From the NCBI GenBank assembly GCA_000717735.1, contig JOBE01000004.1, positions 62,001-126,000 on the forward strand: 64,000 nucleotides of DNA, given 5' to 3'. This DNA comes from Streptomyces griseoluteus (GTDB taxonomy: Bacteria; Actinomycetota; Actinomycetes; Streptomycetales; Streptomycetaceae). This document shows positions 55,495 through 63,382 of this stretch, piece after piece; positions within the stretch are counted from its first letter, which is position 1; each line of letters opens with the position of its first letter. Below the pieces are notes generated by a model. That model did not search any database, was not told the origin of the DNA, and saw only the letters and a list, made by a program, of their open reading frames with translations. The translations under genes and the position numbers were made by a program.

Positions 55495-56408
55495 CCGGTC
55501 CCGCGTCCCTCGACCGGCGCCGCTTCCTCGGCAGAACGGCGCTCCTCGGCGGACTCGCCCTCACCGCGGGCCCGCTGGCCGCCTGCACCCGCACCCAGGC
55601 CGGGACGGGGGCGCCCGAGGACGACGGCGCACTCCTGGCGCGACTGCGGAAGCAGGGCTTCGTGCGGGTCGGGTTCGCCGGCGAGGCACCGTACGGGTTC
55701 CAGGACGGCGCCGAACTCGCCGGCGAGGCCCCGACACTGCACCGCGAGGTCTTCACGGCGCTCGGCGTGCGCGAGCTCCGCCCGACGCTGACCGAGTTCG
55801 GGGCGCTGATCCCCGGGCTCCTCGCCGACCGGTTCGACGTCGTGAGCGCGGGCATGTCGATCACGCCCGAGCGCTGCGCCAAGGTGATCTTCTCCGAGCC
55901 GGAGTTCGTCTCGCCCACCGCCCTGATGGTCCGCAAGGGCAATCCGAAGGGGCTGAGCGACCTGCGGTCCTGCGCCGCGAAGGGCGCCACCGTCGGCGTG
56001 CTGACCGCCGCGGTCGAGACGTCCTACGCCAAGGCGGCGGGCGTCCCGGACGGTTCGGTGAAGGCGCTGGCCAAGCAGCAGGACGGCCTCGACGCCCTCC
56101 TGGCGGGCCGGATCGACGCATTCGCCCTGACCGCCATCTCGCTGCGCTGGCTGGCCAGAACGAACCGGGGCGCCGCGGTGGAGGTGACCGAGGCCTTCGT
56201 CCCCGAGATCGACGGCAAGCGTCAGCTCGGCGCGGGCGGCGCCGTGTTCCGGCCCGGGGCGACCGGGCTGCGGGACGCCTTCAACAAGGAGCTCGTGAAG
56301 ATAACCGGCGCCCCCGACCGGTTCGTCGGACTCATCGGGCGCTACGGCTTCACCGAGCGCGAGGTACCGCCCCGTTCGCTGCGGACGGCCGACCTGTGCA
56401 CCGGGTGA
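55491..56408 (+). CDS. ehuB: Ectoine/hydroxyectoine ABC transporter binding lipoprotein
   Basis: 305 residues, a family-3 solute-binding protein. The signal contains RRRF and ends PLAAC with lipidated Cys32, so it may be Tat-exported. The mature part (GFVRVGFAGEAPYGFQDG ... YAKAAGVPDG ... EVPPRSLRTADLCTG) resembles EhuB. Captures ectoine-type solutes outside the membrane. ATGA-coupled to ectD. Confidence 0.87.
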   Translation: MTGPASLDRRRFLGRTALLGGLALTAGPLAACTRTQAGTGAPEDDGALLARLRKQGFVRVGFAGEAPYGFQDGAELAGEAPTLHREVFTALGVRELRPTLTEFGALIPGLLADRFDVVSAGMSITPERCAKVIFSEPEFVSPTALMVRKGNPKGLSDLRSCAAKGATVGVLTAAVETSYAKAAGVPDGSVKALAKQQDGLDALLAGRIDAFALTAISLRWLARTNRGAAVEVTEAFVPEIDGKRQLGAGGAVFRPGATGLRDAFNKELVKITGAPDRFVGLIGRYGFTEREVPPRSLRTADLCTG

Positions 56409-56420
56409 GGGGCGGCCGCC

Positions 56421-57095
56421 GTGGCTGACTTCCTCACCGAGCTGCGGCGGGCGCTGCCCCGGCTCGCCGAGGGGCTCCTCGTCACGGTGGAGGCGACGGT
56501 GCTCGGCGCCGCGCTCGCCCTGCTCCTCGCGTACACCCTGGGACTGCTGTCCCGCTCCGCGCGCCGGCCGGTGCGCGGAGCGGCACGGGTCGTCGTGGAG
56601 TTCTTCCGGGGGACCTCGCTGTACGTGCAGCTCTTCTGGCTGTTCTTCGCGCTGCCGATGGTCGGGTTCCGGCTCGAACCGCTGGCCTGCGCCGTGCTCG
56701 CGCTCGGTCTCAACTTCGGGGCGTACGGCTCCGAGGTCGTGCGGGGCGCGGTGGCGGCGGTGCCCCGGGCCCAGACCGAGGCGGCGGTCGCGCTCGGCAT
56801 GGGGCCGGTGCTGCGCCTGCGGCGGGTCGTCCTGCCGCAGGCGCACGCCCTGATGGTCGCGCCGTTCAAGAACCTGCTGATCCAGCTCCTGAAGGCGACG
56901 CCGCTGCTCTCCCTGGTCACGGTCCCCGACCTCACGTTCCAGATCGACCAGTTGCGCTCGGCGACGGGCTCGACGGCGGCCTCGTACCTGCTGCTCCTGG
57001 GGCTCTACTTCGGCATGGCCGTCGTACTGAGCCTTTTGATGAATGCTCTGGAGCGGGCTGCGAAGGCCCGTCTCGGGCAGGAAAGGACCGTGTGA
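56421..57095 (+). CDS. ehuC: Ectoine/hydroxyectoine ABC transporter permease EhuC
   Basis: 224 residues, a polar-amino-acid-type permease with the FFRGTSLYVQLFWLFF segment and an EAA loop around TEAAVALGMGPVLRLRRVVLPQA. GTG start 12 bases after ehuB. Pairs with EhuD. Confidence 0.88.
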   Translation: MADFLTELRRALPRLAEGLLVTVEATVLGAALALLLAYTLGLLSRSARRPVRGAARVVVEFFRGTSLYVQLFWLFFALPMVGFRLEPLACAVLALGLNFGAYGSEVVRGAVAAVPRAQTEAAVALGMGPVLRLRRVVLPQAHALMVAPFKNLLIQLLKATPLLSLVTVPDLTFQIDQLRSATGSTAASYLLLLGLYFGMAVVLSLLMNALERAAKARLGQERTV

Positions 57096-57730
57096 TGTGG
57101 GACGGGGAGGCGGCGTGGGCCGCTCTGCCGGTCGTCCTGGAGGGGTTCGGCGTCACCCTGGTCGCGACCGTGCTGGCGTTCGCCGTCGCGATGGTGCTCG
57201 GTCTCGCGCTCGCCCTCGTGCAGCGGGCCGGTCCGCGGTGGCTGGCGCTTCCGGTGCGCGGGGCGGCCGGGTTCGTCCGGTCGACGCCGCTCCTGGTGCA
57301 GTTGTTCGCGGCCTGGGTGCTGGTGCCGGGGCTCGACGCGCCGACGCTCGGCGTCCTGGTCCTCGGCGTGCACTACGCCACGTACCTCTCCGAGGTGTAC
57401 CGGACGGGCATCGAGTCCGTACCCAGGGCGCAGTGGGAGGCCTGCACGGCGCTGTCGCTGCCGCGCCGGCGGGTGTGGCGGGCGGTGGTGCTGCCGCAGG
57501 CCGTCCGCAACGTGCTGCCGCCCCTGGGCAACTACGCGGTCTCCATGTTCAAGGAGACGCCGCTGCTCTCGGTGATCACGGTGCAGGAGATGGTCCACGA
57601 GGCGAACACCTTCGGCAGCACCCACTTCGCCTATCTCGAGAGCTTCACCCTGGCCGCCGCCGTGTTCCTGCTGGCGAGCTGGCCGACGTCCGTGCTGATA
57701 CGACGACTGGAGGCACGCCTTGCCCACTGA
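57095..57730 (+). CDS. ehuD: Ectoine/hydroxyectoine ABC transporter permease EhuD
   Basis: 211 residues, with VRSTPLLVQLFAAWVL and the EAA-type WEACTALSLPRRRVWRAVVLPQA. The ATG at 57095 is preferred to a GTG at 57092 because AAAGGA lies 7 bases before it. Overlaps both neighbours. Confidence 0.88.
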   Translation: MWDGEAAWAALPVVLEGFGVTLVATVLAFAVAMVLGLALALVQRAGPRWLALPVRGAAGFVRSTPLLVQLFAAWVLVPGLDAPTLGVLVLGVHYATYLSEVYRTGIESVPRAQWEACTALSLPRRRVWRAVVLPQAVRNVLPPLGNYAVSMFKETPLLSVITVQEMVHEANTFGSTHFAYLESFTLAAAVFLLASWPTSVLIRRLEARLAH

Positions 57731-58499
57731 GGACCTGGCGATCCGCTTCGACCGGGTCACGAAGCGGTACGGGGACCAGACCGTGCTCGACGGCCTCGAT
57801 CTGGAGGTGGCCCGCGGTGAACGCGTCACGCTGATCGGTCCGAGCGGGTCGGGGAAGACCACGATCCTGCGGCTCCTGATGACTCTGGAGCGGGTGACCG
57901 ACGGCGTCATCCACCTCGCCGGGCAGCCCTTCTCCCACATGCCGGGCCGCGCGGCCGGGAAGCTGGTGCCGGCGAGCGAGCGCCATCTGGCGGCGCGACG
58001 GCGCCGGATCGGCATGGTCTTCCAGCAGTTCAACCTGTTCCCGCACATGAGCGTCCTGGAGAACGTGGTGGAGGCGCCGGTCCACGTGCTGGGCGAGAGC
58101 CGGGAGGAGGCCGGGCGCAGGGCCCGGGAGCTGCTCGACCTGGTGGGGCTCGCCGACAAGGTCGACGCCCGGCCGACGCGGCTCTCCGGCGGCCAGCAGC
58201 AGCGGGTGGCCATCGCCCGCGCGCTCGCGATGCGGCCCGAGATCCTGCTCCTGGACGAGGTGACGTCCGCGCTCGACCCTGAGCTGGTGGCGGAGGTGCT
58301 GGACGTGCTGCGGGACGTCGCCCGGCGGACCGACATCACCCTGCTCTGCGTGACCCACGAGATGGGCTTCGCACGGGACGTCTCGGACCGGATCCTGATG
58401 TTCGACCGGGGCCGGATCGTCGAGTCGGGCCCGGCCGCCGAGCTGCTCGACTCGCCCGTCGAGGAGCGCACCCGCGCGTTCCTCGGTTCGGTCCGCTGA
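57720..58499 (+). CDS. ehuA: Ectoine/hydroxyectoine ABC transporter ATPase EhuA
   Basis: 259 residues with Walker A GPSGSGKTT, signature LSGGQQQRVA and Walker B ILLLDEVTSALD. TTG start inside ehuD with GGAGG 6 bases upstream. Energises the importer. The stop codon lies in the first unit of a 10-bp tandem repeat. Confidence 0.9.
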   Translation: MPTEDLAIRFDRVTKRYGDQTVLDGLDLEVARGERVTLIGPSGSGKTTILRLLMTLERVTDGVIHLAGQPFSHMPGRAAGKLVPASERHLAARRRRIGMVFQQFNLFPHMSVLENVVEAPVHVLGESREEAGRRARELLDLVGLADKVDARPTRLSGGQQQRVAIARALAMRPEILLLDEVTSALDPELVAEVLDVLRDVARRTDITLLCVTHEMGFARDVSDRILMFDRGRIVESGPAAELLDSPVEERTRAFLGSVR

Positions 58500-58530
58500 G
58501 GTCCGCCGAGGTCCGCCGAGGTCCGCCGAG
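58491..58530. repeat. Four 10-bp tandem units across the ehuA stop
   Basis: GTCCGCTGAG (58491-58500, containing the TGA stop) is followed by three copies of GTCCGCCGAG (58501-58530). Confidence 0.9.
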
Positions 58531-58533
58531 CGG

Positions 58534-58566
58534 GGGCGCACGGTCCGGTCGCCGGGCCGTGCGCCC
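58534..58566. terminator. Bidirectional terminator between ehuA and the sigma factor gene
   Basis: GGGCGCACGG (58534-58543) against CCGTGCGCCC (58557-58566), a perfect 10-bp stem between converging genes. Confidence 0.75.
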
Positions 58567-58581
58567 TCGTTCTGCCGTCGG

Positions 58582-59454
58582 TCAGCCGTCGGTCCCGGCC
58601 ACGGCCATGCCGTCCCGCAGGCGGTTCAGGCTCCGCGCGAGCAGTCGTGAGACGTGCATCTGGGAGACGCCGAGGCGCTCGCCGATCTGGGTCTGCGTCA
58701 GCTCCTCGACGAAGCGGAGGTGCAGCAGCAGCCGGTCGCGCTCGTCGAGGGCCTCCACGAGCGGGGCGAGGGTGTGGAAGTCCTCGAAGAGTTCGAGGGC
58801 CGGGTCGTCCTGGCCGATGACGTCGGCCAGGGCCGCGTCGCCCTCGTCGCTGTCACCGCCGGTGACCGAGGCGTCGAGGGACGTCGTGTTGTAGCCGTTG
58901 GCGGCCACCTGGGCCTCGATCACCTCGTCCTCGGACAGGTCCATGACGGGGGCCAGCTCCGCGACCCTGGGGGCCCTGCCGAGCCGCGAGCTGAGCTCGT
59001 CGGTCGCCTTCGCCAACTCCACCCGCGCCTCCTGGAGGCGGCGCGGAACGTGCACCGCCCAGGTGGCGTCGCGGAAGAACCGCTTGATCTCGCCCAGGAT
59101 GTACGGCACGGCGAAGGTGGCGAACTCCACCTCGCGCGACAGGTCGAAGCGGTCGATCGCCTTGATCAGACCGACCATGCCGACCTGGACGATGTCCTCC
59201 ATCTCGTCGCCGCGAGCCCGGAACCGCCTCGCCGCGTACCGCACCAGCGTCATGTTCATCTCGATCAGGGTGTTCCGGACGTACTGGTGCTCCTCCGTCC
59301 CCTCCTCCCGCGCCGCCAGTTCGCGGAAGAACACCTTCGACAGCGCACGCGCGTCGTGAGGTGGCAGCTCGTGTGGGGCTTCGAGAACGGGCAGGTCCTC
59401 ACACGTACCGTCGGTCACGTACGTCGTCATCACCTCGGCCGGCTCCGTCCGCAC
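58582..59454 (-). CDS. RNA polymerase sigma factor, SigB/SigF/SigG family
   Basis: 290 residues. Region 2 (MNMTLVRYAARRFRARGDEMEDIVQVGMVGLIKAIDRFD), region 3 and a region 4 HTH (LTQTQIGERLGVSQMHVSRLLARSLNRLRDG) are complete. This group in Streptomyces directs stress and sporulation genes and is usually held by an anti-sigma kinase. GTG at 59454 with GGAGG 7 bases upstream. Confidence 0.93.
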   Translation of the reverse strand: MRTEPAEVMTTYVTDGTCEDLPVLEAPHELPPHDARALSKVFFRELAAREEGTEEHQYVRNTLIEMNMTLVRYAARRFRARGDEMEDIVQVGMVGLIKAIDRFDLSREVEFATFAVPYILGEIKRFFRDATWAVHVPRRLQEARVELAKATDELSSRLGRAPRVAELAPVMDLSEDEVIEAQVAANGYNTTSLDASVTGGDSDEGDAALADVIGQDDPALELFEDFHTLAPLVEALDERDRLLLHLRFVEELTQTQIGERLGVSQMHVSRLLARSLNRLRDGMAVAGTDG

Positions 59455-59634
59455 GGGACAACCTCCTCCTGCTCAGGGTCCGTTCAGCGGTCCCGGTTCT
59501 CGTACCCCCGCATTCCCGGGGCACTCCACCGACGTGGCAGGCGGCTACCACCGGCGTGGGGGACGCATCACTCCGGCTCGAACGGGCAGGCGAAAAAGGT
59601 CACCTGTTGACGAATCAGGAAGAAGGGGACTGTG

Positions 59635-60081
59635 ATGAACACCCGGAGCGGTACCCGGTCCCGGGCGGCCGGCACGACCTCGCGCGGCGCCACCGGGAGC
59701 GGGGGATCGTCCCCGGTCCGGACACCGGCCCAGGCACGGCAGCTCGTCCGGCACACGCTCGCGGCTCTCGGCCCGGCGCGGCCTTCGCAGGTCGACGACC
59801 TGCTCCTCGTCACCTCGGAACTGGTGACGAACGCGCTCCGCCACGGAGGCGGGGTCGCCGCCTTCGGGATCGGCGTCGGGAGCGACCGTGTGACGGTGTC
59901 CGTGTCCGACGCCAGCGGGGAGTCGCCGCTCTACGAGCTGCGTGACGAGTTGCGGCCCGGCGGCTTCGGCTGGCCGATCGTGCTGCGCCTGTGCCGTGAG
60001 GTGACCGTGGACCGGCACCCGGACGGCAAGACCATCCACGCGACGGTGGCGTTCGAACGCCGCCCCGCTCACCACCAGTAG
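59635..60081 (+). CDS. HATPase-domain regulator (RsbW/SpoIIAB-like)
   Basis: 148 residues, a GHKL ATP-binding domain with the N-box SELVTNALRHGG, the G1-like VSDASGESP and a GFGWPIVLRLC segment. Such small kinases act as anti-sigma factors or on STAS antagonists. It diverges from the SigB/F-type gene. ATG at 59635 preferred to the GTG one codon earlier, given AAGGGGAC spacing. Its target is not shown by sequence. Confidence 0.85.
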   Translation: MNTRSGTRSRAAGTTSRGATGSGGSSPVRTPAQARQLVRHTLAALGPARPSQVDDLLLVTSELVTNALRHGGGVAAFGIGVGSDRVTVSVSDASGESPLYELRDELRPGGFGWPIVLRLCREVTVDRHPDGKTIHATVAFERRPAHHQ

Positions 60082-60635
60082 GCGGGGTACCTCGGTGCTC
60101 CGCGCCGGACGCGGGACGCGGCGAACGCGGTGAGGACGAGAAGGATCGTGGACCCGAACAGCAGCGGCACGAACCTGCCCGGTGCGGGCGCCTGGAGGAC
60201 GATGACGACGGCGGTCGCGCAGGCGGGCGAGTGCGGGGTCCTGGCGAGCGTCGTCAGGGCGAGGGTGAGACCGGCGGCGAGTGCGGCGGCCCACGCGCTG
60301 CCGTGCGCGGCGGCCCCCACCGCGTAGCCCGCGGCGGCGCCGAGGAGGTGGCCGACGACCACGCTCCTTGGCTGGGCGAGCGGGAGCGCGGGCGCGCAGT
60401 GCACGAGGGCTGCGCTGGCGGCGAGCGGCGGTATCAGGACGGGCTCGTGCAGGGCGGCGCCGATGGCGACCAGCCCGAGGAGGGCGGCCGTGGCGGCGCT
60501 GACGTTGTGGACTACGGCGGCGGGCGTGGGCCGGGCCGGGGCCCGGCCGCTGATCCGGGACCTGCGGGGCCGCCGGTCCTCGGGGATGCCGGTGGCCTGG
60601 GCGGCTTCGGGGCGCTGGGCGGTATCGGTGTGCAT
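60069..60635 (-). CDS. HPP family membrane protein
   Basis: 188 residues with four membrane segments and the HPP signature PPLAASAALVHCAPALPLAQPRSVVVGH. HPP proteins are small integral membrane proteins, some of which transport nitrite. ATG at 60635; the last 13 bases overlap the converging HATPase gene. Confidence 0.83.
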   Translation of the reverse strand: MHTDTAQRPEAAQATGIPEDRRPRRSRISGRAPARPTPAAVVHNVSAATAALLGLVAIGAALHEPVLIPPLAASAALVHCAPALPLAQPRSVVVGHLLGAAAGYAVGAAAHGSAWAAALAAGLTLALTTLARTPHSPACATAVVIVLQAPAPGRFVPLLFGSTILLVLTAFAASRVRRGAPRYPAYWW

Positions 60636-61007
60636 GTGGCGGGGTGTTTCCGGGGCAGGCGGCCGTGGGGCAGGACGAGGCGGAGAGCGGGGGGGGCTCG
60701 GGCTCGGGGTGTCCGGCGGTCTCGAGCCGGCGGGCGCCCCCTTGGTCGTACAGGACCCTGTGATCGACAGTCGGCCCGGTCTCTCGCCCGAACCGGGTGC
60801 GGCGGCGCGGGCTCCCACCACTGTAACCAGCGGGTTTCCGGCGCCGCGGGGCGGGGGCTCATACGTTCGGCCGCTCCGGGTGGCCTGTGGGCACGGGAGT
60901 GAGCAGGCTGGGGACGGTCCGGCCGGACCTACCCGGGGCCTGTCGATGTCGGCAGCCGGGCGTGGTTGGTCGCCCTACCGCCCACTCGTTCGCAAGGGGA
61001 TGCATCG
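60636..61007. other. 372-bp intergenic region
   Basis: Divergent promoter region for the HPP and flavodoxin-like genes. I see a possible ribosome site (AAGGGG) near the right end and TACAGT on the minus strand, but no convincing promoter pair, repeat or gene. Confidence 0.4.
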
Positions 61008-61724
61008 ATGACGGACGCCGGCTCGCCCTACCGAGATCTCCGCGCGCTGGTGATCAACTGCACCCTCAAGCGGTCGCCGGAGCGCAGCCACACTCAGGGG
61101 CTGATCGACATCAGCACCGGCATCATGGAGCGCCAGGGTGTCGAGGTCGAGGTGCTGCGGGCGGTGGATCTCGACCTCGCGACCGGTGTGTGGCCGGACA
61201 TGACCGAGCATGGGTGGGAGACCGATGAGTGGCCCGTCGTCTACTCGAAGGTGATGGCCGCGGACATCCTCACCTTGGCTGGACCTGTATGGCTGGGAGA
61301 CAACTCCTCAGTCATGAAGAAGGTGGTCGAGCGCCTGTACGCCTGCTCGTCGATCCTGAACGAGCACGGCCAGTACGCGTACTACGGCCGGGTCGGAGGC
61401 TGTCTGATCACCGGCAACGAGGACGGCGCCAAGCACTGCGCGATGAACGTCATCTACAGCCTCCAGCACCTCGGGTACGTCATTCCGCCGCAGGCCGACG
61501 CGGGCTGGGTCGGCCCGGCCGGCCCCGGACCGTCCTACCTCGACCCCGGCTCGGGCGGGCCGGACAACGACTTCACCAACCGCAACGCCACCTTCATGAC
61601 CTGGAACCAGCTCCACCTGGCACGGATGCTCAAGGACGCGGGCGGGATCCCCGCGTACGGCAACCAGCGCTCCGAGTGGGACGCCGGCTGCCGCTTCGAC
61701 TTCGAGAACCCAGAGCACCGTTGA
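61008..61724 (+). CDS. Flavodoxin-like NAD(P)H-dependent FMN reductase
   Basis: 238 residues with LRALVINCTLKRSPERSHTQGL (phosphate-binding loop) and ILTLAGPVWLGDNSSVMKKVVERL, the flavin-facing loop of the NADPH-dependent FMN reductase/flavodoxin_2 group. Cytoplasmic redox enzyme, substrate unknown. ATG with AAGGGG upstream. Confidence 0.85.
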   Translation: MTDAGSPYRDLRALVINCTLKRSPERSHTQGLIDISTGIMERQGVEVEVLRAVDLDLATGVWPDMTEHGWETDEWPVVYSKVMAADILTLAGPVWLGDNSSVMKKVVERLYACSSILNEHGQYAYYGRVGGCLITGNEDGAKHCAMNVIYSLQHLGYVIPPQADAGWVGPAGPGPSYLDPGSGGPDNDFTNRNATFMTWNQLHLARMLKDAGGIPAYGNQRSEWDAGCRFDFENPEHR

Positions 61725-61821
61725 GTGCGGGCCGGATCGCCCTGTGGGCTCCTGGGCGTACCGCCGCCGATGCCACTCGCGCCCTGGAGTTCGTCGCCGT
61801 CTTCGTCCCACTCCTCCCCTC

Positions 61822-61995
61822 GACACCCGCGCCACGGAGCACTGCTGTGACGAGATCCGCCGCGTCAAGACAACCACCGTCACCCGCGGACTCGGTTTCC
61901 CACACGCGATCCAGGCCGTGCAGATCGTGCACGGTCGCCGGAACGTCTACGCGGTCAGCGATCTGACGGTGTCGTGGCGCCAGGGCGTCAGATGA
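61822..61995 (+). pseudogene. Remnant of an ISAs1-family transposase
   Basis: A short frame reads TEHCCDEIRRVKTTTVTRGLG, then FPHAIQAVQIVHGRRNVYAVSDLT, which follows the internal region of ISAs1-type transposases (the GLGFPHA.QaiQi block and the YAvtsLt strand). Nothing before or after matches, there is no start codon or terminal inverted repeat, and its end runs into the MFS gene. A decayed fragment of a former insertion. Confidence 0.65.
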
Positions 61996-63244
61996 GGTCG
62001 CGGTGGCGGCCCACCTTGGTGGAGAAGAGGTAGAGCGGGGGCAGGAGGGCGGCGGCACAGACGGTCCAGAGCGCGGTGTGGGCGCCGACGTGGGTGGCGA
62101 GGAGGCCGGCGGTGAGCGCGCCGAGCGGCATCGCGCCCCAGGAGACGAAGCGGACCGTGGCCATCACGCGGGACAGCAGCTCCAGGGGCGACTGCGTCTG
62201 CCGGTAGGTGCGGGTGGTGATCGAGCCGATGACGGTACCGAAGGCGAAGCCGGCGTTGCCCAGGGCGAACCAGTACGCGTCCCCCGCCGATGTGGTCAGC
62301 GGGGCGAGGAGGAGCAGCGCGCCGCCGGCCAGGTCGGCCACGATGACGCCCCGCGCGGTGCCGAGGCGCGTGGTCACGCGGACCGCGACGGCGGCGCCTG
62401 CGAGCGCGCCAACCCCATCCATGGCGAGGACGAGACCGAGCTGTACGGAGTCGAGGCCGGCCTCGCGGACCAGGTAGAGGGGGGTGAGGGCGACGAGGGC
62501 CGCGTTGGAGAAGTTGGCGGCGGTCGCCCAGATCATGCAGGGACGCATGACGGGGTGCTTGGTGACGTACCGCCATCCCTCGCGCATCAGCCGCAGCGCG
62601 CTCTCGCTGGTGCGGGGCACGGGGCGGCTCTCGGGGAGGGTGCGCAGGAGCACGGCGGAGGCCAGGTAGCTGGCGGCGTCCACGACGAGAGCGCCGACCG
62701 GGCCTGTCGCGCCGATCAGGACGCCGCCGAGGGAGGGGCCGCCGGTGTCGGTGACGGCGTGCGTGCCCGACATGACGCTGTTGCGGGCGGCCAGCTGCTG
62801 GGCCGGGACGACGGCGGGCAGGAAGGTCGAGTTGCCGATGTCGAACAGCACGGTCGCCGAGCCGGTGACGAGCGCCGCGAACAGCAGGTGCGGATACATG
62901 AGCGTTCCGATCCACCAGGCGAGCGGCAGCGATCCGAGCACAGCGAACCGTACGAGGTCGAGCGTGACCTGGAGTCGGCGCAGCGGCACGCGCTGCGCGA
63001 GGACGCCCGCCGGGAGACTGAGCAGCAGCCACGAGACCTGCCCGGCGGCGGCGAGCAGGGCGACCTCGATAGCGGTGGCGTCGAGGACGGTGAGGGCGAC
63101 GAGCGGCAGGGCGAGAGCGGTGACGGCGGTGCCCGCGCCGCTGACGGTGGCGGCGGCCCAGAAGCGCCAGAAGACACCCGGCGATGAGGTCTCCCGTCCG
63201 TCGCCGCGTCGGCCGTGTTCCTGGATCGCTTGTGTTCCGCTCAT
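61988..63244 (-). CDS. MFS transporter (EntS-like exporter)
   Basis: 418 residues with twelve predicted membrane helices and the MFS_3 pattern (VFWRFWAAATVSGAGTAVTALALPLVAL, LSLPAGVLAQRVPLRRLQVTLD, NSVMSGTHAVTDTGGPSLGG). Probably exports a small molecule by proton exchange. ATG at 63244. It diverges from a regulator gene across 138 bases. Confidence 0.88.
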   Translation of the reverse strand: MSGTQAIQEHGRRGDGRETSSPGVFWRFWAAATVSGAGTAVTALALPLVALTVLDATAIEVALLAAAGQVSWLLLSLPAGVLAQRVPLRRLQVTLDLVRFAVLGSLPLAWWIGTLMYPHLLFAALVTGSATVLFDIGNSTFLPAVVPAQQLAARNSVMSGTHAVTDTGGPSLGGVLIGATGPVGALVVDAASYLASAVLLRTLPESRPVPRTSESALRLMREGWRYVTKHPVMRPCMIWATAANFSNAALVALTPLYLVREAGLDSVQLGLVLAMDGVGALAGAAVAVRVTTRLGTARGVIVADLAGGALLLLAPLTTSAGDAYWFALGNAGFAFGTVIGSITTRTYRQTQSPLELLSRVMATVRFVSWGAMPLGALTAGLLATHVGAHTALWTVCAAALLPPLYLFSTKVGRHRDLI

Positions 63245-63282
63245 ACGGCGCCCACCCCCGGGTCTTGTTAGTCTCTTTTAGG

Positions 63283-63305
63283 AACTCACTTGTTCCAGGT
63301 GAGTT
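63283..63305. promoter_or_regulatory. Inverted repeat between the MFS and HxlR-family genes
   Basis: AACTCAC (63283-63289) and GTGAGTT (63299-63305) with a 9-base spacer; GGAAC/GTTCC overlaps the same site. A likely operator for the divergent HxlR-type regulator. Confidence 0.5.
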
Positions 63306-63382
63306 TCTATCCGGAACCGACCTCATGGCGCAAGATGATCCCGACGAGCGGCCGCCGTGCGCGCAGAAGTGGAGACGCAGTG

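Noticed and set aside
58582..60081. A complete anti-sigma/anti-anti-sigma operon
   Set aside because: No STAS antagonist gene is present and the HATPase gene is divergent, so a partnership with this sigma factor is not established.
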